DNA of 64,000 nucleotides from positions 11,038,501 through 11,102,500 of the forward strand of contig NC_061771.1 of the NCBI RefSeq assembly GCF_022458985.1. Reading direction: 5' to 3'. Positions 31,940 to 42,548 of the stretch are shown here, in pieces. Made by a program: the position numbers and the translations under genes. This stretch comes from Mugil cephalus (taxonomy: Eukaryota > Chordata > Actinopteri > Mugiliformes > Mugilidae). The notes beneath the pieces are model-generated. The model saw nothing but the letters and a program-made list of their open reading frames with translations, searched no databases and was not told where the DNA came from. Numbering within the stretch: the stretch's first letter is position 1; the number at the start of each line of letters is the position of its first letter.

Positions 31940-32340
31940 AAACAACAGTCAGAGAGGTCTCAATGGAGGGCAACATTCAAGCTACTATTTCATCAGCCTC
32001 TCCCAAACTGGCTGATGTTAATGCTCATGAATCCACCCTCAGGAAAACAGAACACAATCATGGTGGCAAACGCAAAGACACCGCTCTCCAAAAGGAACAT
32101 TTCTGCAGTTTGCTAAACATCATTCACGACACACGGGGGCAGTAATGTCCGTGCTTGGGCTCGTTTTGTTGCACCTGTACCAGGACAACAGGTCATCACT
32201 GACGGACAAATTCATTCAGAACTATACCAGTAAATTCGAATAGAAAATGTCTGGACATTGATTCATGAATGGTAGAGAAACTCAGTCATTCAGTATGACA
32301 ATGAGCCCAGACACACTAGATGTGCAGCAGCTCTCAGGGC
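31940..32340 (+). mobile_element. Second Tc1-like transposase remnant
   Basis: In one plus frame the DNA reads LADVNAHESTLRK, GGKRKDTALQKEHFC and FCSLLNIIHD. This parallels the N-terminal DNA-binding part of a fish Tc1-like transposase (gene order: finger region, then PLLSKKN-type block). Around 32300 the words TATGACAATGAGCCCAGACA resemble the later D-containing block. Broken and incomplete. It lies in the 5' intron of ndufs8 and has a different sequence from the copy at 2.3-2.8 kb. Confidence 0.6.
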
Positions 32341-33615
32341 TCACAGTCCAAACACAAGGTTTGTGTAATGACAAGGTTGTAAATCGGGAAGTAAACAACA
32401 GGGCAGATGCGTAAAGCCCACAGGACAGATCACTGCAGGTACCATCCGTCTCACATGTTGTTCATCTGGCCTGTACCCACCTGGAGAGCAGGCACCACTC
32501 CTTTCAACACAATCACATCTGTTAGTCTTATTCTCTTGTTTTCTACTGTGCTGTGACTGGACCTCAGTACGTCAGTGAACCATATTTTGAAAAGACAATA
32601 ACAGCAGTGACACCTTTAAGCTGTTCTACAAAATAAAAGTTAAATAACAACATCCAATTCAAATGTTGTTTAACCAATATCTCAGAACTACAGTGGTTCT
32701 GTCCTGAAACTGTCCAGAAAAGTTCAGTTGCCATTTTTGCTGCACCAGGGTGTCACACCACATAATGCAGATTCACTTACTTTTCCAAACTTACAGTTAT
32801 ACGTTTCTTTGAATAAATACTTGCACAAGCACAACATTTAAGGAAAAATTTGACTCATTTTTATATGAAAATATAGAAATCCTCAAGGACACAAAAAATA
32901 TTAAGTGGTACTGTACAAAACGAGGAAATAAAATGTTCGTGCAACAACAAACAATAGGTAAAAAATATTGTATGTTAACTAATAAATTTATAGTGAAAAA
33001 AAACATATATATAAATAGCAATATAGCCCCTGTCAGAGGCTGTAAACAAGAAGAACCCACTGGACGTGGTGGCAGAGTTGTTGTTAACTTATGTTGTTGC
33101 ACTATTGACGTTTAACTTATAGTTTCTTCAAAGACAAGAGTTAAACGATACAATTATTTTGTAAAGTAACATCTGACTCCAATAATGACATTTTTTATTT
33201 TCACATTAATTTTGGCCGCTCCGAGCCATCATATCGTAAATAACGTTACAAGAACAGACGCGAAAGATAAATTCAACGGAGTCGGAATGACACATTTAAG
33301 ATAACTACTAGAAGCACTAAAACGCATAATGAAAACACCCTTGTGACGAGTTGATTGCACTGTGAATCTTAACGGAACAACACAAAATAAACTTTACATT
33401 TACTTTGTAAATCTATGTAAGTAACTGTTACATGTTTATTGCTAGGCTAAGCTAGCGCTAACGTGAAGCACATACTGTCAAGGACTTATGTGCAAAGGTC
33501 ACATGGAGATGAATAAAGGGAGGCTTTAGTTCCACCTATATCACACGAGCATGATGCAATTGTTGAGCTTTTAATGTCACCTTAAAAATCTACATTTGAA
33601 GCAAGACTTTGTTAC

Positions 33616-33790
33616 CTTTGAGGGTTTTGAAGTCAAAGAAATGTCGCTGCTTGTGCGCATAGACCTTGCGTACACAGGAAGTTATATAACGTGATGGCGT
33701 CATGAACTTCTTCTTCGTTCCGTTATATTGGCGGTTGGCAACCAACAAAATGGGGCAATATCGCCACCATCTGGATCTTAGTGTGAAAAG
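33616..33790 (-). promoter_or_regulatory. Probable ndufs8 5' non-coding exon and promoter
   Basis: On the minus strand a good donor (CAAAG followed by gtaac) ends at 33616. This fits the acceptor before the start codon (31396). The segment holds an ETS-like CAGGAAG on the plus strand (near 33676), a common element of nuclear genes for respiratory subunits. The upstream limit is a guess. Confidence 0.45.
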
Positions 33791-34459
33791 CAAAGGAGAT
33801 ACAGCATGGAAATATAATGTTGGTTTGGTTTAGAGCACAGACTTATAGCAGCAGCGTTAACTGACAGTTGAAGTTATATAAAAAACAAACAAAATACACC
33901 AGAGAAGTATGTGTTTTACATGTGTTTTTTATGTGTTTATATTATGCTGAATATAGATGCCATTACACTGTAATGACAAAATTGTCACATGCTTCAAATC
34001 ATTTTATTTTGTATAGTGTGTAGCCATAAGTTAAATCAAGATTCAAATTACACAATCAAATTCAGAAAATGAATCAATGAAATAAAATAAAAATCTTAAA
34101 ATGAATGTGAATCAGAAAACATCATAATATATTTATATTAATGTAACTAATTCACTGAGCACTATACACAACTTCTCTCTCTCTCTCCATCTCTCATACA
34201 CACCTCATCCACTTACTTATGTGCGTTAGTTCTGACAGACAATTGTATACTGTCCATTTTAAGGCATATAATGGAATGAATGCAATATATGCTTGACAGC
34301 AATAAGAACAGATAATTTAATAGGCACTAAATGCACTTGAAAACACAAAACAAACATTATTCTTTCTACCTGGAGCATGCTTTGCTTGCCAGCGAAGCCG
34401 TGCTAACAGGGTTTCTGCAGGTTTCAACCATAGATACATAAACACTAGATGAAGCATTC

Positions 34460-34710
34460 AGGCTGGTCAGACACGTCAACACAGCCGCCATCTTGGACAG
34501 GGGCTCTTACCAGCAGCCAGACTGTGGTCAGTGCATCTGACTGACACTATAATGACAGACTTTTGCGTCGTTTACTGATGCTCCCATGAAAGAAACACCA
34601 AAACCAAGCAACAGGGAATACCGTTTCACAAGTGAGAAGATGTTTTATATTATTTTACTGTTATGAACGTGTTGAATGTATCTCTAAAGCTTACGCAATT
34701 AAACTACTGT
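34460..34710 (+). repeat. THAP-exon repeat, copy 1 (pseudo-exon 34552-34631)
   Basis: ATG at 34552 opens MTDFCVVY, then a TGA, then CSHERNTKTKQQGIPFHK, followed by a GT donor at 34632. This is the first half of a THAP zinc-finger domain (C-x4-C start and the GIPFHK end) and it stops where THAP first exons normally splice. The stop replaces the usual glycine after tyrosine. Upstream is GCCGCCATCTTGGACAGG, a YY1-type motif. A second copy with the same layout is at 49110-49380. The rest of any THAP gene is not present. Probably a piece of a P-element-like or other THAP-bearing transposon spread as a repeat. Confidence 0.65.
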
Positions 34711-35233
34711 ATCTTGTTACTAGCTTATGTAAGGATAAGAAAACAAAATATGTTTCTGTCAGTAAGACATCAGTAATATGATAAAAGTGGACAAGGAAGC
34801 ACCATGCGATGACATGATCTATGCAAATCTTAGTTTATTTGAATTTTCTTGTTTGGTTTTGTTTTATGTGCAACGAAGCTACAGAGACAAAGTAGCCTAA
34901 TTTCTGTCTGTCGAACTCTTCCTGTAACTTTATCGTGTTTTATTTTGATCATTATATCATAAACTCTATTGTGTTATTATTTTTAAATATATCATTATCA
35001 TTGTTTTTATTGTTAATCCATTATCAGTCCGTTTTGACAAATACCTACAAGCCTTTCAATGGCGTTGCACATTATCTGCATTTTAATTTAACCAAACTAT
35101 ATTGTATCATTCTATCTTTATTTATAAATATAACAGATTTAAAATCGATTGAAAATTCAGTGAGTTAATGTATATCTACGGGTTTCAACATCCATATGGG
35201 CAAAAAGGAGGTCCGGAATTACTTGAAAAATAT

Positions 35234-35303
35234 ATCAATTTATTCACAGTTCTTTCACATTGCAGCGTTTGCTGCAATGTGAAAGAACTGTGAATAAATT
35301 GAT
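35234..35303. repeat. Perfect 33-bp inverted repeat with 4-nt loop
   Basis: Arm 35234-35266 and arm 35271-35303 are exact reverse complements, separated by GTTT. A transcript would fold into a fully paired hairpin. No flanking duplication or coding sequence was recognised. Confidence 0.9.
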
Positions 35304-35612
35304 TTTATGACAGCTCTATGTTTTTTCCCATTTCCCGTGGGATTCCAGCGTCTTGATGCCCAATGTTCCAAACTTTTTTTTTGCACAAGGTGCAGTGTGC
35401 TTCATGAATATTTCCAGTGCTTCAATCATGTTAAATTCTTCATTCTGGAGCCACACATTGTTGAATTTGTATGTACCCATCTTACAAAAAGCGCTAACTA
35501 ACTAATATTCTCTTTATAATTTACAGACTTTATTTTCATATTTTTCCTAATTTTCTTATCACTACACTACGCAACTTACTCTATGTGTCAATGTGTTCAG
35601 TTTTTAGTTCAG

Positions 35613-35663
35613 AACTTCATATGAAGTTGCAGAAATTAGAGCAGCATAGCTCTGCTCTAATTT
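35613..35663. repeat. Two adjacent short palindromes
   Basis: 35613-35628 is a 16-bp perfect palindrome (AACTTCATATGAAGTT). Five bases further on, 35633-35644 and 35652-35663 form a perfect 12-bp inverted repeat around a 7-nt loop. Confidence 0.8.
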
Positions 35664-37135
35664 ATTACCAGATAAAGCAAAGCTCAAATACAATTTAACA
35701 TTTTTAGAATGGACTGTCACAGTGCATTAGTGACAGAAAATCACAACCCTCCACACGCAAAAACAAATAAATAAATACAAAAACAAAAAAGACAAAGGTG
35801 AAAACATCAGTGAATAAATTAAGTGTGCTTCCAGTTCGTCTTAAATATACAGTGAGTCTTGTCTTCATCTTGTCGTCATGGTGAACTTTCTGCAGACCTC
35901 CGGTCTACGTTGGACAACGGACTGTAAATAACAGCAGAGATGGATTTTAACAAAGCAAAAGCATCTAAATGTGAGCTCATCAGTTAACGTAGAATAAAAA
36001 ACAGAATCATATCAAACCTATTTCAGATGCAGTTTGGGTGAAACGAAGCCTAAACTGAGACTCAGCAGAGTTTCACAGCTAATAATCCCAAAGCAGCATC
36101 TGTGAGTCTGGACGCAGTCACACCACAGATGAGAGTGGAGAAAGAAAAAGTGAAGAGATGAAAACACAGTGTGTGAAAGAAATAATGAGATGAAAGAAAG
36201 GACAAGTAAAGGCAGAGATCAAATATTCAAAGGTCTTGAATCACTATAGATGGTTCATGTATGTGGCAGAAAACGGTGCAACACCGCCATTTACTGGCGC
36301 AGTGGTTGGTGTGGGTACTGCACACAGGAAAGAGGACTTCTCTGTGGTAAGACGTCCTCTTGCATGGTCCGGGATAATTAATTATTTTCTTTAATGTTCC
36401 AGATGTTTATACTTTATATTTTACCGTGTCAAGTACTCACTGTGATCTATGCTAACTGTTTTGAGCAATCACTGAGACTTAGTAGACCGTAAAATTATAT
36501 TTGGAGACTTGTTAATGATGCTAAACTAGCTTAAATGTTTCCCTCGTGTCAGGTAACGTTATTCAGATTGTCCCGAGACTGTGACGCTTTCCCTCACCAC
36601 TGTGCTGCTGTATGCTGTGTGGCAGGTAATATGTTGTGCACTTTTTATGTAACTTTCCATGACGTTTTTGTATACAAGTCTTCAGATAATTGTTCAGATA
36701 AAGGGCTCACATTTGTTATCTACCTTTGAATTTAATGTTAATGAGCCACTTGCGATTTTTTTATACTTTTCTCATGGTAAATGTTGAATGTGTTCTTAAG
36801 AGACATTTCATGTCATGGTTATTTGGGGTTTCACTTATGATTTATGGAATATCAATATCACCATTATACGATCACACCAGGATGTAATTTTTATCTTCAT
36901 TTTTATTTTATATGAGCAGGTTTGGGTATTTTATTTTACTGTTAGTTTCTACACAGAGGAACGAGGACTTCACTGTGGTGTTCAGATTGTCCCGAGACGA
37001 TCCTCATTTACATTAATATTTCCCTTGCAAACATGTTAATTGTAGCTTCATATCACAACATGGCGACGTTGGGTTTCCAAGCAACAGCAATGCCACTAAA
37101 CCACACTGGAAAATAAAAAGGAATTAAGTAAATGG

Positions 37136-38142
37136 CTGCGTTTACGTGGACTCATAGTCTTACATAGACAAAGTCTCATGTAGACTGGGATGTGTCCAAC
37201 AGGAAAACACTGGAGACTAATAACGAAATAAAAAAACGTGATCTGTTTTTAGATGGCAAACAAGAAGTAGTTTAAAGAAGTGTTTGAATTGATGAATGAA
37301 TCCAGAAATTATCTGTACAGTTCAGAATGTGGGTCCATCTTCTGAACTGGTGTCAGTGGTCTCTTGGGGTGTGGGAAGTTGTGATATATGTGATAGATAA
37401 CCAAGAGGAACACCAAACATCAGTGATTTATACCAAATTACGTCATCCACTTAGTAACAGTTGAACATATTAATCCAACAGTTTCTATGAAACAAGAATG
37501 ACCAATACCACCTTTGAGAAAGTAGTCTGTTAAGAGACCGGGCACGTTGTCGCTGTCATCTTTCATAGTGTGCCGACCTGAAACGAGTCAATGAGTGGTG
37601 ACGACTCCAGGAAACGAGCCTCACAAACAGATGAAGAAACTCACTCTTGGTTCAAGATCTGGAGGCACCCAGATAATGCGATTGGAATCAGAGTTTTCAA
37701 TCAGATAATGCGTGTGCGCATGCTCCACAACTGCTGCGCTGACATGTGACCCCGGAACAAAAACGTCCAAGAAAGCTGATCACAGAAGAAGAGAAACGGT
37801 GGTGTCTGAGGGATAGCGCGGATCTTACCTGCACCAGAAGTAGCGCGAACATTACGTACGAGATTAAAAAAGGTTATTATTATATGTATTATCTGTCTGG
37901 TTGTTGTTTGAAGTTTGCCGCATGAACAAGTCTTGTTTATTATATCACGTAATAGGTCAACCCGGAAATCGGGCCGTATTAATGTGGCATTATCTTGCCA
38001 CGTATCACACGTATCGCCACCTAGTGTGTAAGAGGAGAACAGTTATTTGATTTTCTTGCGCTGCATGTAAACTGGGACAAGGACTGTAGTGTGAAAGTTG
38101 AATTTTGAGCATAGCTCGATTAAGCTCTGCATGTAAACGCAC
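37136..38142. mobile_element. DNA-transposon-like element with TGCGTTTACRTG ends
   Basis: TGCGTTTACGTG at 37137-37148 faces CATGTAAACGCA at 38130-38141, an 11/12 inverted match. A third copy of the end word (GCATGTAAACT) is at about 38063. No transposase frame was found, so the element is non-autonomous. Ends of this kind are common in fish MITEs. Confidence 0.45.
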
Positions 38143-38643
38143 TGACAGAGGGACATTAGACATGGAGCGAGACACTAAGAACAGAAAAACTACCATAAAT
38201 GAAAAATGAAGAAGGCTGTGATGCTACAGGGGTTGTTTCATCTTCTAGAGCAGAAAACAGAAAAATATGAGTTCACAAACTGAGAGAAACAGAAAATAAC
38301 CGGTATTTCACTGCACTGCATCCGCACCCAAAGGTTTGTCTGGAGCTGTTCTGAATAACAGAGGAGAGTCCGTCTATGCTGGAGTGCTGAGGAGGAAGGA
38401 AGAACAATGGAAGAGAGGATAGAAAGAGGAGATTAAAGATGAGGAAAAACTTGAGGAAGATACAAAAGTAAAACAATGAGAGCGGAAAAAAATGCAGCAA
38501 CTAGTGGAAATCTTTAATGGCATCAATACTGAGATCAACAAATAATAAAGCCCATAAAGGAGGCTGGTCCTGACTGTAATAATAAAGAACTGACTGATCT
38601 GAATGATTTCTCTGTGGGGCCCTGAGACGTCCCGGCTCCACCT

Positions 38644-41243
38644 TTAACCCTCTGGGGTCGACGGACGCACCGCTGCGTCCAAATCACATGACCGACTTAA
38701 GATGACGTCACCGCAAGATGCAGACTCACGGAGTCTTCGTTTCAACTTGTGTTTAATAAACATACTTCAAACAATATACCAGTTTTTAAATTGTGTTGAT
38801 AGACCAAGTAAAACCTGGATTTACGATAAAAAATGTAATCCATGCCATTTCATGCATCGGGTCCTCACGGTTGTTGCCGGAAGAAACGGCAAACCCGAAA
38901 GAAAGGAGTATGCTGGCGAGCGGGAAGCGCTTGCAAGTAAAGAAAAAAAAACAACAACAACACCAAAACTCCAAAAACAATTCCTATTGGTTAAAAAGCA
39001 TGCACTACACCAACCAATCAAATTAATATATGGCAGCGCAGGGTATTTGGTTGCTGGGGTGGAGTGGAAAGTTTGTGGGAGTGACATCGGCGAAAGAGAT
39101 AAAGATATCGATATTTTAGATTCGAGATATATGACATTTAGTGTGTTTGGATTGTGTTGTTAGTGTGTAGTTTGTTTATTTAGTTTGTAGTAAAATTGTT
39201 TTGACGTGTTGTTTGTCAAAAAAATGAGGCGATTATTGAATGTAGAGAATGTAGAGAGTCAGAAAGTGAGGAATTTGATCATTTAGTGAATGATCCATCT
39301 TTTGTTTCGGAAGATCAGAAAGGGGAAGAGCATCCTCCGATACGCGATCCCCCGAGTTCTACTCGATCTACACGGAGGGAGGGGAAGGGGCGGTGTGGTC
39401 CGCCCACCAGGTCCCGATCTCCGCTAGCTCAGGCAGCAGAGCCACGCCTCAGCCCTGAGCCCTGGAAGACAGGGGAGGATGCTGACACCGCCCCATCACT
39501 AAGCAGTTTCAACCACCAAGAACACCAGGTGTCCAAGTGGAAACACTTTCCCCACAGAGTCCAAAAGACCTTTTTCTACTGTTTTTTGCCATTGACACAG
39601 TCAGGACAATCTGCAGAAATACCAATGCAAATGCTGCAAAAAACACAGAATTAGGAAAGAAATATAAATGGATTGACATAGAGACAAGAGATCTCTACAG
39701 GTTTTTCCGGTCTCCTGATCTACATGTCATTAGTGCCGCTGTCAAGTCTCAGAGACTATTGGAGACCGCAGCCCATGACAAGCTGTTTAGAGTTAGGCCC
39801 CTTTATAATGACATCCACAGTGCCTGTCTGGCTTATTACCACCCAAGGAGGGAGCTGGCAGTGGATGAAAGGATGGTGGCAACCAAAGCAAAAACAGGCA
39901 CGACTCAATATATGAAAGACAAGCCAACAAAATGGGGTATCAATTTTTTTGTACTGGCTGAGTCAAGCAGTGGCTCTACAATAAGATTTGACATATACAC
40001 TGACAAAGCTGCATCTCCAAGCGAGCATGGGCTGTCTTATGATGTCGTCATGAACCTTGTTCAGGCGTCCTGTCTTGGGACTGGGTACCATATTTACATG
40101 GACAATTTTTACACGAGTCCCAAGCTATCCGTGGACCTGGCCAGTGACAAGTTTGGAGCTTGTGGCACCTACAGGGAGAACAGAAAAGGGTGCCCTAGAG
40201 GGAGGGCAAATGCTCCGACCAAAAAAAGTGCAAGAGGTTCAGTGAGATGGATACGAGAGGGCCCACTTGTTTTTGTAAAGTGGATGGACACACATAATTG
40301 TGTCTCTGTGTTCCACCATCCATCCTGCATTTTCAGGGGAGACGGTGAAGAGAAGGGTGAAGGATCAAGATGGACGCTGGGCTGTTAGGGACATTCCCTG
40401 TCCCACACCAGTTACAGCATATAACAAGAATATGGGCGGCGTTGACCTTTCAGACCAGCTCATTCAGGTTTACTCCGCACCCAGGAAAACATCTCGCTGG
40501 TACAGGCATTGTAACTAATGCCTTCATCTTGCACCGTGAGATGAGCAGTGTAAAGAAGGTGCAGCCCATGGCACACAAGGACTTGCCAGTTTTGTGAGGT
40601 GGATGAGGCGGATGTTCCCCAGAGCAGGACGGCTGCTCGTGTTCCTGTGCCCGTTTGCACAGTCACAGATCCTGGGCAAAAAGCTTCCAAAGGCAGGCGG
40701 AAATGCAAACGCTGCACCCAGGTGGAAAAACAAAAGGAGCGATACACCCTGGAAGTGTCAGGCCTGTGATGTGCCCCTCTGTCGTTTGGTAGACGGGAGC
40801 TGCTTCGTGGAGTGGCACAAATAATTTGTTTGCCCTCTTATGTGACACCTGATTGTTTTGTAAATAGTTGTACAAAAAAAACGCCTGAGGCACTGCCTGC
40901 ATTTTGATGTAAATAGTTGGAAATATCTTAGTTGTTTGCAAATTTCGTAAATAAGTTTTGAAGTTTACAGTTTATATTTATATTCTAATTTATAAAAATG
41001 GTTCGTTACACATGTTTGTGGTTTTCACAGTAAAAAATCAAACATTTTTCTACTCGGATTTTATGTTTTTTGCGTGGTTTTAGGTCCAGTGTATCAATAT
41101 AGTATGGGAAAATGAAAAAATTACTGTAAATTCAAACAGGTGAGGTTGTGCTGAAAAAAATGACACCTAACAAAGCAAGGTTGAACAGTTGTTAAGGTGA
41201 AATATAATGACAAAATCAAAAGCCCTGGACCCCAGAGGGTTAA
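38644..41243 (+). mobile_element. piggyBac element with intact ends and TTAA target duplication
   Basis: The left end is TTAA (38644-38647) followed by CCCTCTGGGGTC; the right end is GACCCCAGAGGG followed by TTAA (41240-41243). The 12-bp terminal repeats match exactly. The body is 2592 bp. Just inside the left end is GGACGCACCGCTGCGTCC, an almost perfect palindrome typical of subterminal piggyBac repeats. The element carries a broken transposase gene. Clean ends suggest a fairly recent insertion or end-conserved mobilisation. Confidence 0.93.
39240..40824 (+). pseudogene. piggyBac transposase, frameshifted
   Basis: The DDE_Tnp_1_7 family transposase is spread over several frames. Recognisable blocks in order: an acidic/proline-rich N-terminus (39286-39540), DLFLLFFAIDTVRTICRNTN (39560-39620), YMSLVPLSSLRDYWR in a different frame (39720), HPRRELAVDERMVATKAKTG, IYMDNFYTSPK, KKSARGSVRWIREGPLVFVK, then after another frameshift (about 40300) AYNKNMGGVDLSDQLIQ, and a C-terminal cysteine-rich domain TPWKCQACDVPLC. 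The catalytic aspartates are present in their motifs (VDER, MDNF, VDLSD). A stretch between DYWR and the KLFRVRP block is shorter than usual, so there is also a deletion. Not functional as written. Confidence 0.88.
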
Positions 41244-41893
41244 ATTGCTGTAAAACGTATTATTATCAGCATAAATGTTAACAAGCTGACTGTACGTGTC
41301 ATGAAGTTGACACTAAAGAGCTGTAATCAAAGTGATCACTGTTCATTTCAGTGCAGCTCAAGTACAAGTTAATGTCAGAAAGTGGAAATAAAGTAAATTT
41401 TATTGATAAACAGCAACACCGACCCTGACTGACCTAAACTATGACATCACAGACCAACATTCTATGGAACCTTCACACCATCACCATTAAAGTTCTAAAC
41501 TCTAGTAAAATTTTCTCCTGAACACTTCACTGTGAACACACTTGAGAAAGCCTTCTTCAAAAGACAAACATGAAACGTTGCTGACTACCTGACGCTGTAA
41601 GTACTGAACGTCTTTGCTTAACTGCAGTTACATGATTTTAATCAGTTAAAGTTATTCACAGACTTGTTTCATGTGTTGGTGCACGTTACCTCGATGGACT
41701 GATGTTGTTACCTTGTTCAGTCTGTTATCAACATGTCCTATTACGGTTCAGATGTGAAACAAGTTAGATTTGGTAGAAAAAGCTGTCAAATAAATGCAGG
41801 GAAATAAATATATCTCCCTTAGAAATGTAGTAAAGAAAGATGTGAAGCTTTCCTCCTTGGTTTCACACTTCAGTCAGTAACAGACTTAACGAG

Positions 41894-42044
41894 AAAAAAG
41901 AGGAACGGGACGCACCAGGACAAAGGAGTTCCCTACGTTAAGAAGCCGCTAAACGCCTTCATGATTTACCTTACGAGGCCTCACGTTGCGGCTGAACTCA
42001 ACATCTCAAACAGTGGGGAACTCAACAAAGTCGTGGGACAAAAG
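41894..42044 (+). other. Duplicate TCF/LEF HMG-box first exon (orphan copy A)
   Basis: An exon-like block with AG before it, GT after it and no stop. It encodes KKRNG..., then PYVKKPLNAFMIY, RPHVAAELN and NSGELNKVVGQK. It is a duplicate of the exon at 42961-43114 with two codons fewer in the CKEQ region; the first 45 bases or so of the following intron are also duplicated. PYVKKPLNAFM is closer to canonical TCF/LEF proteins than the downstream copy. Phase (one leading base) matches the other copy. Confidence 0.65.
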
Positions 42045-42240
42045 GTTTGGGGAGTGAATTCTTCATTTCACACAAAGCACAGTTACATTGTTATAGAGTC
42101 TGAAACTGTGTGTTCAGTCTTCCTGATATTTATTTAGTTATTACCTGTAGATAACCACCATACAACAACTACCAAGTTCAATGTATTTTCCTCCCAAATG
42201 TAGTGAAGACAGAAAGTATCTCGAGTCACTTCTTGTTTCA

Positions 42241-42262
42241 AGTGTGTGTGTGTGTGTGTGTG
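42241..42262. repeat. TG dinucleotide microsatellite
   Basis: About eleven TG units between the two HMG-exon copies. Confidence 0.9.
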
Positions 42263-42548
42263 TTTTAGTTTTCCTGCTGTTTCTAATTGAGTTATTTCTA
42301 TTAACTGCAGCTAACCAGCTCACGAAACCATCAAGTCACGGATTTCTTTGCGATTATCGACTCCCCTGTGTCTGACTGATGATACATCTTCCTACTCTCC
42401 ACCACCATCTCCACCCCGTCCTCCAGACTCCACTGCACCTTCAGTGACGTATGTTAGCTTTAGCCAGTTTTGTTAAGTGTCCAGCTCTCTGTTCATTGTC
42501 TACCCTCATGAATATCGTGTTATGTCTAACAAGTCTCTTTAATCACAG

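Larger units (their letters stand above)
33800..37130. other. Intergenic stretch without recognised genes
   Basis: Apart from the THAP repeat and the hairpins above, I see no gene. At 36560 and 36980 the phrase TTCAGATTGTCCCGAGAC recurs in the same orientation, and the words around 36325 and 36968 (GAGGACTTCTCTGTGG, GAGGACTTCACTGTGG) recur likewise. An old internal duplication or two repeat copies are likely. Confidence 0.4.

Noticed and set aside
33590..33793. Small protein gene on the minus strand
   Set aside because: The position, the donor at 33616 and lack of similarity point to a 5' non-coding exon of ndufs8.
39537..40388. Intact piggyBac transposase gene
   Set aside because: The long frame covers only the centre; conserved blocks before 39560, at 39720 and after 40300 lie in other frames.
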